Below, piece by piece: positions 11,508-24,030 of a stretch of 64,000 nt of DNA. The stretch is from the NCBI RefSeq assembly GCF_001625215.2, contig NC_030384.2, forward strand, positions 26,772,527 to 26,836,526. Reading direction: 5' to 3'. Numbering within the stretch: the first letter of the stretch is position 1; the number at the start of each line of letters is the position of its first letter. The notes under the pieces are model-generated. The model made no database searches and was not told the origin of the DNA. It saw nothing but the letters and a program-made list of their open reading frames with translations. Source of the stretch: Daucus carota subsp. sativus. Lineage: Eukaryota > Streptophyta > Magnoliopsida > Apiales > Apiaceae. A program made the translations under genes and the position numbers.

Positions 11508-14500
11508 GAAATCAATACATCAAAGAACAGAAGGGGGCTATCGGTTTTAAACTAATAAGCAGTCTGACCTATAAACTAATAAACAATGCTCATACAGTTG
11601 AACCCGCATAGATGGATCCTGCTAAAGCAAGTAACTACAATGAAGTTGATAGACGTTTTTAAGGTAGCAACACATCCGATTTCAAATCGGTGGGGAAAAT
11701 GAGAGAGGCTTACGCAGCACATGGAGGCAAATGTGGATCACTACACCACCCTGGTCGCTCTTCTGTATTCCTGATAATACAATCATTAAAAAATTGTATG
11801 CAAAGTCTACTATCTCCCACGCAGGAATAATAATGATATTAAACCAGAGACAGGGATATAAACGAACTTGTGAACTTCTCGGTCGCCTCTCCTCTTTGTC
11901 ATTTGCCATGTTAGTCCATTATTGGGTTCAAGACCTGGTTGAGAAATCTCCAGACCATGTTTCTTTACCAGTTCAATAAACCTACAGATCATCCGCTTTA
12001 TAAATTTTCTTGAATCAACCAGATATCATAACTGAAAATCATGCGCGATTTATTCACAAAAAAGGAAAAGAATATACTTGTCTCCGTTAAAATGCTCAAC
12101 ACCTAGATCTTCATCCCAAATGAAAATATAATCATAGGCTGCTACAACATCAGGATGTAGAAATCTCTTTGCATACCACCTTGATAAGTTCGAAGGCCGA
12201 AAAGAAACTTCAGTATTAGTTTTCTACTTCCACATATCTACCTTACATTTAAGTACATTATCAGACTACTGAAACCTTACCACTTTGTTTGTTTTCTTAT
12301 GCTGATATGAACAGCACGCTTTGACCATTCAAACTGATCCCACTCACTAGTTCGCCCATCATAATGGAAAAGCAAAATCTGAAAATCCTCAGAGAACTGC
12401 AGAAAGTACATGGCCCAAAGAATTAATACTGACTAAGCTTTCTATTATGCAATCTATACTATACTATAATAAGCCAACATAGGTACAATTTATAGTCCAA
12501 ACTTTTAGTTATAATTTTTGTTTGGTACGCTCCCTCTGCAACTACAAGTCTACAACATGTGGAGGTCTATTACTCTTACATTGTTAAACAGTTTCAAATG
12601 CTAAAAACACTCGTGATAATATATTGATCTCTTACTCTTATATTGTTAAACAGTTTCAAATGCTAAAAACATTCATGATATTACATTATCATATAATGTT
12701 TCATAAAAAAAATTATAATGATGTTAAAAATAAAATTATAAATATATAATTTTGAATATCTTTTTTTAACAAGAACCTTCATATAATTCTTTTTAACTCT
12801 AACATGTTCTATTTCAATACAAACACGAATTTTCTAACTCTAATCTGTTACACGACAAATATCTTTTTTCATACATATAAAGATATACGAAATATGAAAA
12901 ATCTGATTTAAAATTGATTGAATAATAAATTATCACATATTAATAATAGAAAAATATTTATAAATAGATAATAAATTGTAAAAGCTAAATTTTTGTGAGA
13001 AAATATAAGCCGTTTGTTAATATAATTTATTTAAAATTCAATTCATTAATATTAAAATACTAATAAAATGAAGTTAAAATTGAAATTATAAATAATAAAT
13101 TACGAAGGCTAGTATATAAATAATAATGTATTACCTTTTTGACTGCTGCGTCAATGTTGTTTCTCTGATCAAATCCCACTGTGAAAGTTACTAAGTACTT
13201 TGGCTTCTTTTTTATATCCTGAAAAGAAATTTGATGGGATGTAATTGCTGAAATCCACGGAAGGCTAGTCCAGAAAAATATTACGACAGTAGCCATGCAA
13301 ATAAGTAAACAGCAAAAAATGGAGAAGACAAGAAGCATGGACAATAGTCAAAGCAAATCCAACACTGTTGGATATCAGTGCTTGTCTCTTTAAACGTTAG
13401 CTTCACAACCAAGCACGTAACCATAAGAACTAAAGTAATATAAATGCAACAGACAAATGACTTAAACAAATTCATGTAACCATAAGAACAAAATTAACAT
13501 ATCAGCAACAGTTATATGACTTCAAAAAAATCTTGATGCAATAAACCTACAAATTCATACACTACCAACAATAAACCAATACATGAAGATAAAAATTGGC
13601 AAGTTACTGCCTACAATGGGAATTTAACAAGTGCTACACTACTTTCCTTCTATACTGTATTTAACCTCATACATGAAGATAGAAAGGCATACCTCAGTTG
13701 GGTCACCCCATAATCTTCTCAACATATAATCTGTCTCGGCCACTACAATTCCCGGAGGTAACGTCTCAGCACCGCGGGGATTTGTTGGAACATATATCTG
13801 GGAGCATGAGAAAAGAACTTCAAGAACACATTTAATACAGTATAAGAAGTATAAGATTGAATATGTGATGCTTGTATAACTGAGTATTGCAGGTCCAAGG
13901 ATTCAATAAAGACAGAGGAAAAATAAATGTTCAAACTTTAAGGGAGTAAACAGTCGTTGAGAGTTGATTCAAACTTAATTAATAGTTTAAATTACCTAAA
14001 ATAAGTAATAATGTTCGTACATTATGTACTAAATAGTCAAGATAAGAGATTTCCTTCTATTTTGGTGGACGTGGTTCATCACTTAGATACGGTTAGATGT
14101 TAGTCCCTATACAAGGCTCATTAATGTATTTCATTTTATTATGCAGATAAATAAATAAAGTAGTATTAGTTTTCTGATTTACTTTTTATTTCACATCACA
14201 TATTTTACATAAGAAGTCTTTAATACGTGTTGGAGAAAATTAAAGCAAGATACAAGGTTTTATTATAAGTACCGATAATTCTTCGATATATTGAATAGGT
14301 CCTACCATCCATAAGCATTCTTCTGTACTCATGTTTGCGCGGGTACAGATACAGGATTAAGTACAGATGGCTGATAAATATAACTTAATACACAAGCGAA
14401 GTCGCAAACAAAAACACACAGATGTAGCGAACAGGAGCAATAACGAGTAAAGCACCAGCACACAAGAAATAGGTAAATTAAATTGCACACTTTCACACGA

Positions 14501-17089
14501 AAAAAAATATACCGGACTGAATAAAGTGCACCCAAACAATACACTACAAGAATTTCATGCCAAATCTACTTGGTACTTTGATCTCAGAATCCTTTTACTA
14601 TATGTAAGAAGGGCAATATCCAATTTGACGGACTATGTACAGACTTCAGAGTACTATTGATTTTTTTTCTTAAAATATGCCTGAATAACTGGGAGACGTC
14701 AATTACCATGGCCTAATCCAGTACATCCTCACCTATCACCACAAATTTTTTAGTTCTTAACATATATTTTGCCATCACTCTAAAGATACCAGATAACTTC
14801 AAAAACAACCCCCTAATCTTTGCCGACATGCAATGACAACTTTTCCTTTGTAATTGTATTAGGTAACACAAGTATGCCTAAACCTTCTGCTTGAGGCTCC
14901 TGGAAACATCAAAATAGAAACACCGCCAAAAGGCCCAAAACGCTGCCCCCCACCCCCCACCCCCGCGCGCACGTCTGCCTTTTAAAGGGATTTCCCATCA
15001 TTTGTTGAATAGGCATGGAGCCTCCTTTGCTTGTCAACATTTGTATTTACATATATAATTGGCGTTCAGAAAGTCCATTTCTCAACATATTCTGGCTTTA
15101 CACTACATACTGGACAAGGATTTATCATCAATAGCAGTTACCAAGTTTTTATCAATTTATCATGCGCACAGTAACTTATAAGCTGCTTAACTTATTGACT
15201 GAAGGTACTCAACAGCTGTGACCTGTTTTGCTAATTATGAGCTACCGACAGCTTGTGACTCCTTAGATGTTAGTCATAGCTATGAAACTACAAAAACTTG
15301 ATAATTGATAAAGATTTCTGTTTTCTGCGAGGGGCATCCCACTTCTGCTGGTATTTGTTCACTGCATCAATATCAACCTGATTCAAACCTAAGCTCCTAA
15401 CCCAGTATTAACATTCCCGAGGTGTAACTAAAAGATACATACATTTTCCTCCTTCACTCTTAAGTAGGTCTATTAATAATATATGCAGTATCAAATGAAA
15501 TCCAAAATGACGAAAAATGTAAGTCCTCCAACACCTTTCACAATCTTATTATTACGCCTAAACAAAGATTGGAAAAATCATCTTCCTTCAATCTCTGAGA
15601 AGTAAATCTCCTACCAACAGTGCATATAATCCGCTCTATAATTCTACATAAAGATTAATATATTAATTAATCATAATGAACTATATTAACAAATTATACC
15701 AGCTGGACCCAGTGCAAGGTTCCCAAGCCAGCAAAGTCCGTTGCTAAAATTCTGCTCTTTTTGCCAAAAACCAGGTCAAGTTGTAATGTAGATAATTGTT
15801 TCTGTCTTACTTTTCCGTATTTAATATTTCCGGCGTCAGCATAAAAATAAGACAAAGGTAACTGAAAAACAGTACATCTATGTCTACGCCATGACAAGGC
15901 ATTTGATACACTCATTTTGTAAGATTTAATATATTCATAAGTATTATATATATAATAACATATCTATCATAAATAAAATAAATATATATAATATGATTAG
16001 TTATACATACTAAGTACTAGCTATATATGTCCCACAAATCCAACTCCAGATGATATCAATGATGATAATCATGAATTCCACATATCCAGTATTCCACCAG
16101 ATGAATAAATCAGATGATGTAGAATTCAGTAATCAAAATCCTTTTATCCTGCATGAGCTCAATTAGGGTTTAGTACTTTGTTTATAAGATTTATGGGCCG
16201 GTTGGGCCAATTATACTGAAAGATATAGGGCGACTTTAGTTGGGACTTGGGTCATGGGGCCATGGCGTACAAAAACACCATAAGGGCGTCATGGGGATGC
16301 CATGCAGCAATCACAATGGTGAGTAAGACACCATAAGAAATTTTTTGCCTAGTTATGTTGACACCGTATCAGCAATGATTTATTTTGATTTATTTTTAAG
16401 TAGTTAATTAAATACCAATCATCAACGATATGCAATATAGTGGATGTAAAATTTTTCAGATTCTTTTATGATTTAACATCTAATTAGGTAGCCAATGTGA
16501 TGAGTTAATATATGCAAATCAGCTTTTCAATACCTAAGTACAAAGACAATTAGATTTTATCTTTCACATAGAGAAATCAGTTTCAACAAGCTGAGATTAC
16601 TGTCAGTAATTACATAAAATATATTAGACTATTCACTCCCAATATATGGCAAGAGATGAATACCTTGGGTATTTTAGGTGTGTTTCCTGACCCTAGATTT
16701 TCAGGAAAACTGCGATCACTGGGTTTGAGAATATCTTCATGAAATGACATAAGGCTTGAGGGTAGGTTAATCTGAAAAAACACGAGAGAAATGAAATAAA
16801 TGATTGTATAATATAGAAGTAATGCCCATAGTTGAAAGAACTTACCCTGGAAAGGGAAACTGACGGAAATGAAATACCAATAAAATAACCAAACACCATT
16901 CCCATTATGGTTGTTATAATAAGTCTGACACTATCATTGGATTTTTTTAAACCACCGCTGGAAAGACGAAAACCAAATCAAGCCGGTCAGCGTAACTAGA
17001 AACCAAGTTAAAAAAACCCACAATTGCTATGCATATCAATAAAAAAGTGATATTCACATCTTCACACACCTGCGATTGAAGTTTGCCAT
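9625..17089 (-). CDS. DUF707 family protein, type II membrane, glycosyltransferase-like
   Basis: Fourteen coding exons (minus): 17089-17070, 16957-16846, 16771-16664, 13797-13693, 13218-13135, 12396-12281, 12179-12078, 11981-11868, 11770-11714, 11044-10978, 10868-10815, 10320-10246, 9975-9940, 9714-9625. Phase is kept and the product is 379 aa, a usual DUF707 length. After a short basic start comes one hydrophobic segment (about 17-38, RLIITTIMGMVFGYFIGISF), as in Golgi type II proteins. The DUF707 core runs from about 81 to the end: YVPTNPRGAETLPPGIVV, YLVTFTVGFDQRNNIDAAVK, IFIWDEDLGVEHF, QPGLEPNNGLTWQMTKRR and NDLVHGWGLDFALRRCVE. Biochemical function is not established. The D204-E205-D206 motif and HGWGLDFAL resemble GT-A glycosyltransferase features (inference). 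Intron 3 is 2.87 kb. The donor of exon 8 (gttcgt) is weak but required for frame. Confidence 0.9.
11207..11292. repeat. 42-bp tandem duplication in DUF707 intron 9
   Basis: The unit ataattaataattggttgcc plus agtcataaggcaggaatgac occurs twice in direct succession with a single clear difference (gatag/gctag). It is intronic; no function suggested. Confidence 0.75.
11461..11504. repeat. (AG)22 microsatellite in DUF707 intron 9
   Basis: An uninterrupted run of about 22 AG dinucleotides, read as (CT)n on the gene's sense strand. Likely length-polymorphic. Confidence 0.95.
12585..12690. repeat. Tandem duplication of about 67 bp in DUF707 intron 5
   Basis: Two near-identical copies of a segment containing ttgttaaacagtttcaaatg followed by ctaaaaacac/ctaaaaacat lie next to each other, separated by cttactctta-like sequence. 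Intronic, no coding content. Confidence 0.6.
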
Positions 17090-18493
17090 TCTGGTAAAGT
17101 TGCTCAGTTCAAACAGCTAGGCCTAAATATAACAAACAATTTCTTAAGAATCTTTACAAAAGGAAATACTCAATGTAAACTATAGCATATAATACATTTC
17201 ATAAATTCTTTGACCTTTTCTTCCCAATAAAATCACTAATCACTAATTATATCGATGGATATTAAGTAAATATACAATCATATTAAAGAACCTTTTCATG
17301 AAATTCATAAAGAGGACAGGGACTACATTAAATTTCATGATATACCGAGCACAAAATCATGCCCATCAAACAAGCACGCCGCACATTTATGACAACCATC
17401 TAGCCTAGGTTCTTATACTAGAATGTAAATAAAGTTCATAACATCTATTCTCATTTTGTTTATAGCAGATAAGCAACATTCAAAAATACACATGAAGCCA
17501 TTCCCAAACCTACACACACCTCGAAAAACCAAAATATTAAGAGACATTTTTCAGATCAAAGTGTCTGTACTTCAAATCAAACTATCAATCTATGTCATAT
17601 ACTGCCAAATTTAGGGTTTTTACGAAAACAACCTCTCCGGTCTGCATAAAACTTCACCCTCCATAAAACCAGATACACAAGATATGTTCCTACTTACTAT
17701 CCTTGCTTTGCTTCATCAGTGTCATTCAGAAGCTAAAAAACAGACGCAACTACAATCAACATCACACAATGCAAACCCTCATAACACATCAAGCAATTTC
17801 ACAGTTCACACAATAATAAACCTCAAAAATGAGAATCAAAGTGCTTAAAGAACAGATTTTTATTTCAAAACCTCAATTCAACACAACAATAAACTAGAAC
17901 AAAAACAACCCAGAAACCTTAATCAAATCTAGCACACTTCCCACCAACAAAATCATCAAAAAAAAAAAGAGCAAGTACACAGCAAGAAAAAAAAATAAAA
18001 TTAGGGTTATGACATACACAGATGGGCTGAGAAGAAGCAGCAATATACACAAGTTATACAAGTGGGTTGTTGATATAAATTTAAATATGTTGTTGAGAAG
18101 AAGAGATCGGCAAAAATTAATGAAAATATGAACGTATATGACTATATGTTGTATGTATAGCTCTGTGTGTTTTGTGTATTGGTGAAGCTGAAATTGAAAA
18201 GAAATCAAATCAAATCAAATATGTTTTGTTTCTAGTTTTGACAGTGTTGTTGTTGTTACTAGGTGCTTTTATAAAAAGAGAAAATGCGAAGGCGCCATCT
18301 GTCCCCAGATTTAATTAGATTTACAGCATTTAATAATTTCATCGTTTGAAAATAAATTTGAATATGATTGTTTAATCTAAATAGGGTCTTTCTAATGTGT
18401 GCCCAAGGGCACACAATAAACACTGATTTTGATGAGTTTGGTTGGTTTTTATTGGTGGATTTGGTGCAAATGCAGGGCGGGCCATCCATATTT

Positions 18494-18982
18494 TGTTGTA
18501 TAATTTGGTGGTGACTTGGATTTTTCTGAAGTCGTGTGAACACTTTCAGATTGAAGTTATTTGTGGTTCACCAAATAATTCAATCGGATAAAATCAGAAA
18601 TTCTGCAAGAAGAGAGAATGTGTTTTGTTGTGTATTTCAAATGAACCATATCTCTTGAAATGATCAATGCAACATCTATATATAGATGTCAACGGATGTG
18701 TCTTTTGACAATAGACACACCTTCAACCAAATAGATTTGTCTAATGGCAATAAACACATCTTATCCCAATAGATGTGTCTAATGTCAATGGATAAATCTA
18801 ATGCCAATAGACACTTCTCTTCCAATAGATGTGTCTAATACCAATGAACATGCCTCATAAGCACTAATAATCATAATAAACTCGAACTAAGCATACACTC
18901 CGTACTCTCCTGACTTGTTCGATGTAATATTATGATTACATTGATCAACTAGTTAATTCAATTTACACTAAAATAACCAACA
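18494..18982 (-). repeat. 3' LTR of the Copia element
   Basis: 489 bp, identical to 23542-24030. Read on the minus strand it starts TGTTGGTTATTTTAGTG and ends CCAAATTATACAACA. It contains a TATATATAG box and several degenerate repeats of (c)aatagatgtgtctaat (about 18720-18845), which look like short U3 enhancer-type repeats. Adjoining left flank: tattt target duplication. Confidence 0.97.
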
Positions 18983-18993
18983 ATCCTCCCCCA
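18983..18993 (-). other. Polypurine tract of the Copia element
   Basis: On the minus strand the sequence directly before the 3' LTR is ATGGGGGAGGAT followed by TGTTGG. This is a classical plus-strand primer tract, adjacent to the LTR as expected. It lies in the loop of a 12-bp perfect hairpin (arms 18963-18974 and 18993-19004). Confidence 0.85.
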
Positions 18994-19004
18994 TTTTAGT
19001 GTAA

Positions 19005-19513
19005 TCCATAATCAACTAAACAAAATCACAACAAATAACAAAGTTATGCATAAATGAAATATCATGACGATTGAATTTCACATTAGTATATTACACATTT
19101 CAAATATTCGAATATCAAGGTATCGCGATGGATTGAACCTCTACTATTCACAATGAATACATGAAGATAATATACACATAACTTTACATTCTCAAATTTT
19201 CTTACTTGACACTATATTTGACTAGCCTTGTGTCCCAATCCTTCTTAAGCATATCAAAGCCAAGTCCAAGCTTCTTGAAGCGGCTAAACTTCATGCTCAA
19301 ATAGGTAGTTCTTTTATTCTCGCACCTGCATATGCGATTTTTCAAAAGAACTATTAAGAAGATAGACTTCAACCTCCTTATCTTGCAGGTCTGAACACAT
19401 AACTTGGGATGCTGCTTTAATGTGTTCCAGTCTCTAGATGTTAAGTTTCCACATTGAATTCAACATCTGATTTAATCTTAGGTGAGAATTGGGTTTCTCA
19501 ACATGAGAGACTT
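19005..19513 (-). other. Non-coding 3' part of the Copia interior
   Basis: About 500 bp between the pol stop codon and the polypurine tract. No open frame of note, so no additional (envelope-like) gene is present. Confidence 0.7.
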
Positions 19514-22500
19514 TTAAACGGACTTTAATCCCATCCCCACAGCCGACTTGTGCACAAGATCTCTACTCAATCCTTTGGTAAGATGATCGGCTAAATTATG
19601 TTGAGTTCTTATAAACTCCACTGATATAACACCGTGAGTGATAAGCTCACGAATCATACTATGTCTAACACCTATGTGTCTAGATGTGCCTTTAAACACT
19701 TCTCTATAAGCATTAGACAAGGCAGATTGACTATCACACCTTATTGATATGGGTGATATAGGTTTTGGCCACAATGGAATTTCATATATCAGATTTCTTA
19801 GCCATTCAGCTTCTTTACCAGCAGCTGATAATGCCACAAATTCAGATTCCATTGTTGAGTCTGTAATGCAACTCTGTTTCTTTGATGACCAAGAGATAGC
19901 ACCTCCCCCAAGGAGGAATACCCATCCACTTGTGGAAGAATGATCTTCCTCATTGGAAATCCAACTTGCATCTGAATGACCTTCAATAACCGAAGGAAAT
20001 CCAGTATACGCCAAACCATAATCCATGGTTCCTTTCAAGTACTTAAATACTCGGCTTAAGGCTTGCCAATGATGTGAACTTGGTTTGCTAGTGTACCTAC
20101 TAAGCTTTCCAACAGCATAGGCAATATCTGGCCTAGTGCTTATCATGGCATACATAAGACTACCAATAGCCCTTGAGTACTCAAGTTGAGACACTGAAAC
20201 ACCTTTATTTGGTAGGAGTTTAATACTAGGATCAAGAGGAGTGCTAACTGGAGAACAATCCTTAAAATTAAATCTTTTCAAAATCTTCTCAATATAATGA
20301 GATTGAGAGATTGAAATACCATTATTCTCACGCTTGATCCTTATACCAAGAATCACTTCAGCCTCCCCCATGTCTTTCATATCAAAATTAGATGACAAGA
20401 ACTTCTTGGTTTTATCCACTTGATTTTGGTCTGTACCAAAAATCAACATGTCATCCACATATAAACAAATTATAACTCCTTTACCAGAAGAATCAAATTT
20501 GCTATATACACACTTGTCTGCTTGGTTAATAACATAACCATTAGACAAGACCACTTTATCAAATTTATCGTGCCAATCCTTAGGTGCTTGCTTTAGACCA
20601 TAAATTGATTTCTTCAATTTACACACCTTGTTCTCACAACCAGGCACAACAAACCCTTCAGGTTGTTTCATATAAATCTCTTCATCTAATTCACCATTCA
20701 AGAATGCAGTTTTTACATCCATTTGATGAATGACAAGGTTGTGTATAGCAGCAAGTGCTATTAACAACCTAATAGTTGAAGTCCTAGCAACAGGAGCATA
20801 AGTATCAAAATAATCAATCCCTTCCTTTTGTCTAAAGCCTTGGATTACCAATCTGGCTTTAAACTTATCTATCGAACCGTCCACCTTTATTTTCCTTTTG
20901 AAGATCCATCTATTCCCCAATGCTTTACAGCCAGGGGGCAAATCACTCAATTCCCATGTATTATTATTCATGATAGAATCCATTTCATCCTGGATAGCTT
21001 CCTTCCAAAATGCAACATCTCTCGATGTCATAGCTTCGGTAAAAGTTTTTGGATCCTCCTCAATAATAAAACAATATTGGTATTGATCTTTAATTTCATC
21101 TCTAGAACCCTCAACTAGATAAAGATGAAATTCATCTCCAAAAGACTTTGCTTTTCTAGCTCTAGTGCTTCTCCTCGGTTCAGACGGTTGATGAACATCT
21201 TCAGTAGAAACTGAGTTCCTACTAGAAGAAGATTGAAGCATGTCCCTCGGTCTAGGTATAGATGTAAATCTTGTTTCATCAAAGATAGCATCTCTTGACT
21301 CGATAATCGAGTTCACAGGCACATAGTCATTAGATTCTAACACATAGAATCTATATGCGATGGAATGCTCAGCATAACCAACAAAGATACAATCTATACC
21401 TCGTTCACCCAAGTTTCTTCTTTTGGGTTCAGTGAGTCTTACAACTGCTCTACATCCCCAAACTCTCAGAAAACTCAATTTTGGTGACTCTTTATACCAG
21501 AGTTCATAAGGGGTAATTTTATTCCTCTTACTAGGAATTCGATTCAATAAATAACAGGCTGTCAACATAGCCTCACCCCAAAAACCCTCACTCAAACCCG
21601 AGTAGGACAACAAGGAATTAACCATTTCTTTCAAAGTCCTATTTTTTCTTTCTGCCACACCATTTTGTTGTGGTGTATAAGGAGCCGTGGTTTGATGTAT
21701 TATACCAGTAGATTGAAAATATACCGGATCATAATACTCACCTCCTCTATCGGTACGTAGATTTTTAATCAAGGTACCATGATGATGTAGCTCTACTTCT
21801 TCTTTATATATTTTAAAGGAGTCAAGAGCTTCATCTTTCGCATGCAACAAATATACATAACAATATCTAGAAGCATCATCAATAAAAGTAACCACATATT
21901 TTTTATTTCCTAATGATGGTGTAGAATGAAAATCACACAAATCACTGTGTACCAATTCTAATACATCAGACACCCTATTAGCAACTTTAAAGGGCTTTCT
22001 AGTTATCTTTGTTAACATGCATGTTTTACATTTTTCATTGTTTAAATCAATAGCAGGTATGAGGCTCATTTTAGACATTTCCTTTATTCTTTTATAATGT
22101 ACATGTCCTAGTCTAGCATGCCATAATTCTGATTTATTCAAATTTAGGCTAGTACTAGTAGAAGCCATGCAAGAAGATTCATCATTAAATGGAGTATTTA
22201 CATTCAACATAAACATGCCATTACATAAGTAACCAAAGCCAACAAAAGTGCCATGTTTTGACAAGATATACTTGTCACTTTCATAAACTTGCTTATATCC
22301 ACAATTATTTAATACAACACCAGACAAGAGATTCTTTCGAATCCCAGGAACATACAACACATTATTCAAATATATACATTTTCCAGAAGTAAACACTAGC
22401 TTAACATTTCCTAGCCCTTTGATCGGTTCAGTTGCAACATTTCCCATCTTTAAGATAGATCCATCTTCAATTGGTTGAAATTCCGTGTACCAACGAAGAT

Positions 22501-23515
22501 CTTTACATACATGACTTGTTGCTCCAGAATCAATCCACCAAGCAACATTATCATCCTGCACATAAAATGCATCAGATATCAATGATACATAATTCTGACC
22601 AGAATTACAATTTTTGATCAAAATCTGACCTTGTTGCTTTTCTGGATCCTTGGATCCACTTGGACCAGCATTAAGCCTTTCTTGCTTACTTTTACCAACC
22701 CGACAATCCTTCTTGAAATGTCCAGGTTTGCCACACTTCCAACATGCAATCTTAGGCCTCTTGTTGGAAAAGTTGTTGTTGTTTCCTTTGAATTTCCGTT
22801 TATCACCCTTGCTGGTTTTAGGATTCTTATAAGATCCACCATCTTCAACCATATTCACAGAAGAATTACCGACTTGGTTCTTGCCCTTAGGATTATTCTC
22901 ATTTTCTTGAGTCCTCAAAGCCTCTTCAATTCGGAAGTGACTTCCAAGTTCAACCAATGTCATATCTTCTTTATTATGTTTCAAGGTGTGTTTAAAATCC
23001 TTCCATGATGGTGGCAGTTTGTCAATAACACCATAAACAGAGATAGATTCATCCATCTTCAAATTGTGTTGAACAAACTGTCCCAGAATCCTTAACAATT
23101 CATTGTATTGTTCCATCACCGGTCTAGAATCGACCATTTTATAGTTCATAAAATTACTGACAAGAAACTTCTTACTAGAAGCATCTTCTGCCATGTACTT
23201 GGATTCAAGAGAATCCCACAATTCTTTCGCTGACTCAACATTTTGATATACATCGAAAAGGGAATCAGACATACCGTTTAGGATGTGACCGCGACAGATG
23301 TAGTCATCGTTTTCCCATTTGCAGCGTTGCCTTGTTTGTTCAATAGTTTCATTCTCAATCTCTTCGGGCATGGGAGTACTTAGAACATACACAACCTTTA
23401 GCGTGGTCAACAAAAAATGCATCTTCTTTTGCCATCTTCGAAAATCTTGACCCTCAAACTTGTCCAATTTTGCAAACTTACTTGTCATGTCTTTTGCAGA
23501 TTCTCCGTTCGTCAT
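19514..23515 (-). CDS. Copia gag-pol polyprotein
   Basis: A single frame of 1333 aa without stops or shifts, from the ATG at 23515, only 26 bp inside the 5' LTR. Order: Copia gag (1-250, UBN2-like), zinc knuckle [14 protein letters not shown] (258-271), aspartic protease [11 protein letters not shown] (about 327-337), GAG-pre-integrase with HHCC ([13 protein letters not shown]), integrase core ([30 protein letters not shown]), reverse transcriptase ([20 protein letters not shown], catalytic YVDD near 1018), and RNase H ending in [11 protein letters not shown]. Gag and pol share one frame, as usual in plant Copia, so regulation of their ratio must occur otherwise. All visible catalytic residues are present. 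It encodes particle, protease, integrase and reverse transcriptase for self-replication and has no host function. Confidence 0.97.
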   Translation of the reverse strand: MTNGESAKDMTSKFAKLDKFEGQDFRRWQKKMHFLLTTLKVVYVLSTPMPEEIENETIEQTRQRCKWENDDYICRGHILNGMSDSLFDVYQNVESAKELWDSLESKYMAEDASSKKFLVSNFMNYKMVDSRPVMEQYNELLRILGQFVQHNLKMDESISVYGVIDKLPPSWKDFKHTLKHNKEDMTLVELGSHFRIEEALRTQENENNPKGKNQVGNSSVNMVEDGGSYKNPKTSKGDKRKFKGNNNNFSNKRPKIACWKCGKPGHFKKDCRVGKSKQERLNAGPSGSKDPEKQQGQILIKNCNSGQNYVSLISDAFYVQDDNVAWWIDSGATSHVCKDLRWYTEFQPIEDGSILKMGNVATEPIKGLGNVKLVFTSGKCIYLNNVLYVPGIRKNLLSGVVLNNCGYKQVYESDKYILSKHGTFVGFGYLCNGMFMLNVNTPFNDESSCMASTSTSLNLNKSELWHARLGHVHYKRIKEMSKMSLIPAIDLNNEKCKTCMLTKITRKPFKVANRVSDVLELVHSDLCDFHSTPSLGNKKYVVTFIDDASRYCYVYLLHAKDEALDSFKIYKEEVELHHHGTLIKNLRTDRGGEYYDPVYFQSTGIIHQTTAPYTPQQNGVAERKNRTLKEMVNSLLSYSGLSEGFWGEAMLTACYLLNRIPSKRNKITPYELWYKESPKLSFLRVWGCRAVVRLTEPKRRNLGERGIDCIFVGYAEHSIAYRFYVLESNDYVPVNSIIESRDAIFDETRFTSIPRPRDMLQSSSSRNSVSTEDVHQPSEPRRSTRARKAKSFGDEFHLYLVEGSRDEIKDQYQYCFIIEEDPKTFTEAMTSRDVAFWKEAIQDEMDSIMNNNTWELSDLPPGCKALGNRWIFKRKIKVDGSIDKFKARLVIQGFRQKEGIDYFDTYAPVARTSTIRLLIALAAIHNLVIHQMDVKTAFLNGELDEEIYMKQPEGFVVPGCENKVCKLKKSIYGLKQAPKDWHDKFDKVVLSNGYVINQADKCVYSKFDSSGKGVIICLYVDDMLIFGTDQNQVDKTKKFLSSNFDMKDMGEAEVILGIRIKRENNGISISQSHYIEKILKRFNFKDCSPVSTPLDPSIKLLPNKGVSVSQLEYSRAIGSLMYAMISTRPDIAYAVGKLSRYTSKPSSHHWQALSRVFKYLKGTMDYGLAYTGFPSVIEGHSDASWISNEEDHSSTSGWVFLLGGGAISWSSKKQSCITDSTMESEFVALSAAGKEAEWLRNLIYEIPLWPKPISPISIRCDSQSALSNAYREVFKGTSRHIGVRHSMIRELITHGVISVEFIRTQHNLADHLTKGLSRDLVHKSAVGMGLKSV

Positions 23516-23541
23516 CTTCAGAATATAATAACTTCAATCTT

Positions 23542-24030
23542 TGTTGTATAATTTGGTGGTGACTTGGATTTTTCTGAAGTCGTGTGAACACTTTCAGATT
23601 GAAGTTATTTGTGGTTCACCAAATAATTCAATCGGATAAAATCAGAAATTCTGCAAGAAGAGAGAATGTGTTTTGTTGTGTATTTCAAATGAACCATATC
23701 TCTTGAAATGATCAATGCAACATCTATATATAGATGTCAACGGATGTGTCTTTTGACAATAGACACACCTTCAACCAAATAGATTTGTCTAATGGCAATA
23801 AACACATCTTATCCCAATAGATGTGTCTAATGTCAATGGATAAATCTAATGCCAATAGACACTTCTCTTCCAATAGATGTGTCTAATACCAATGAACATG
23901 CCTCATAAGCACTAATAATCATAATAAACTCGAACTAAGCATACACTCCGTACTCTCCTGACTTGTTCGATGTAATATTATGATTACATTGATCAACTAG
24001 TTAATTCAATTTACACTAAAATAACCAACA
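23542..24030 (-). repeat. 5' LTR of the Copia element
   Basis: 489 bp, identical to 18494-18982. As the 5' LTR it should drive transcription leftward: minus-strand TATATATAG lies near 23735-23725, predicting a start near 23700. Right flank: tattt target duplication. The junction with the leader is flanked by 13-bp inverted repeats (23597-23609 and 23527-23539). Confidence 0.95.

Larger units (their letters stand above)
18494..24030 (-). mobile_element. Complete Ty1/Copia LTR retrotransposon, very recent insertion
   Basis: 5537 bp in minus orientation. Both LTRs are 489 bp and identical by eye over their whole length, begin TGTTG and end CAACA, and are flanked by a perfect 5-bp target duplication, tattt (18489-18493 and 24031-24035). 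The interior holds one unbroken gag-pol frame (domain order PR-INT-RT-RNaseH, which defines Copia), a clear polypurine tract at the 3' LTR and a leader of only 26 bp between the 5' LTR and the gag ATG. Identical LTRs and an open frame mean the insertion is recent and may still be active. It lies about 1.4 kb upstream of the DUF707 start codon, in the same orientation as that gene, within a Mutator-like MITE. Confidence 0.97.
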
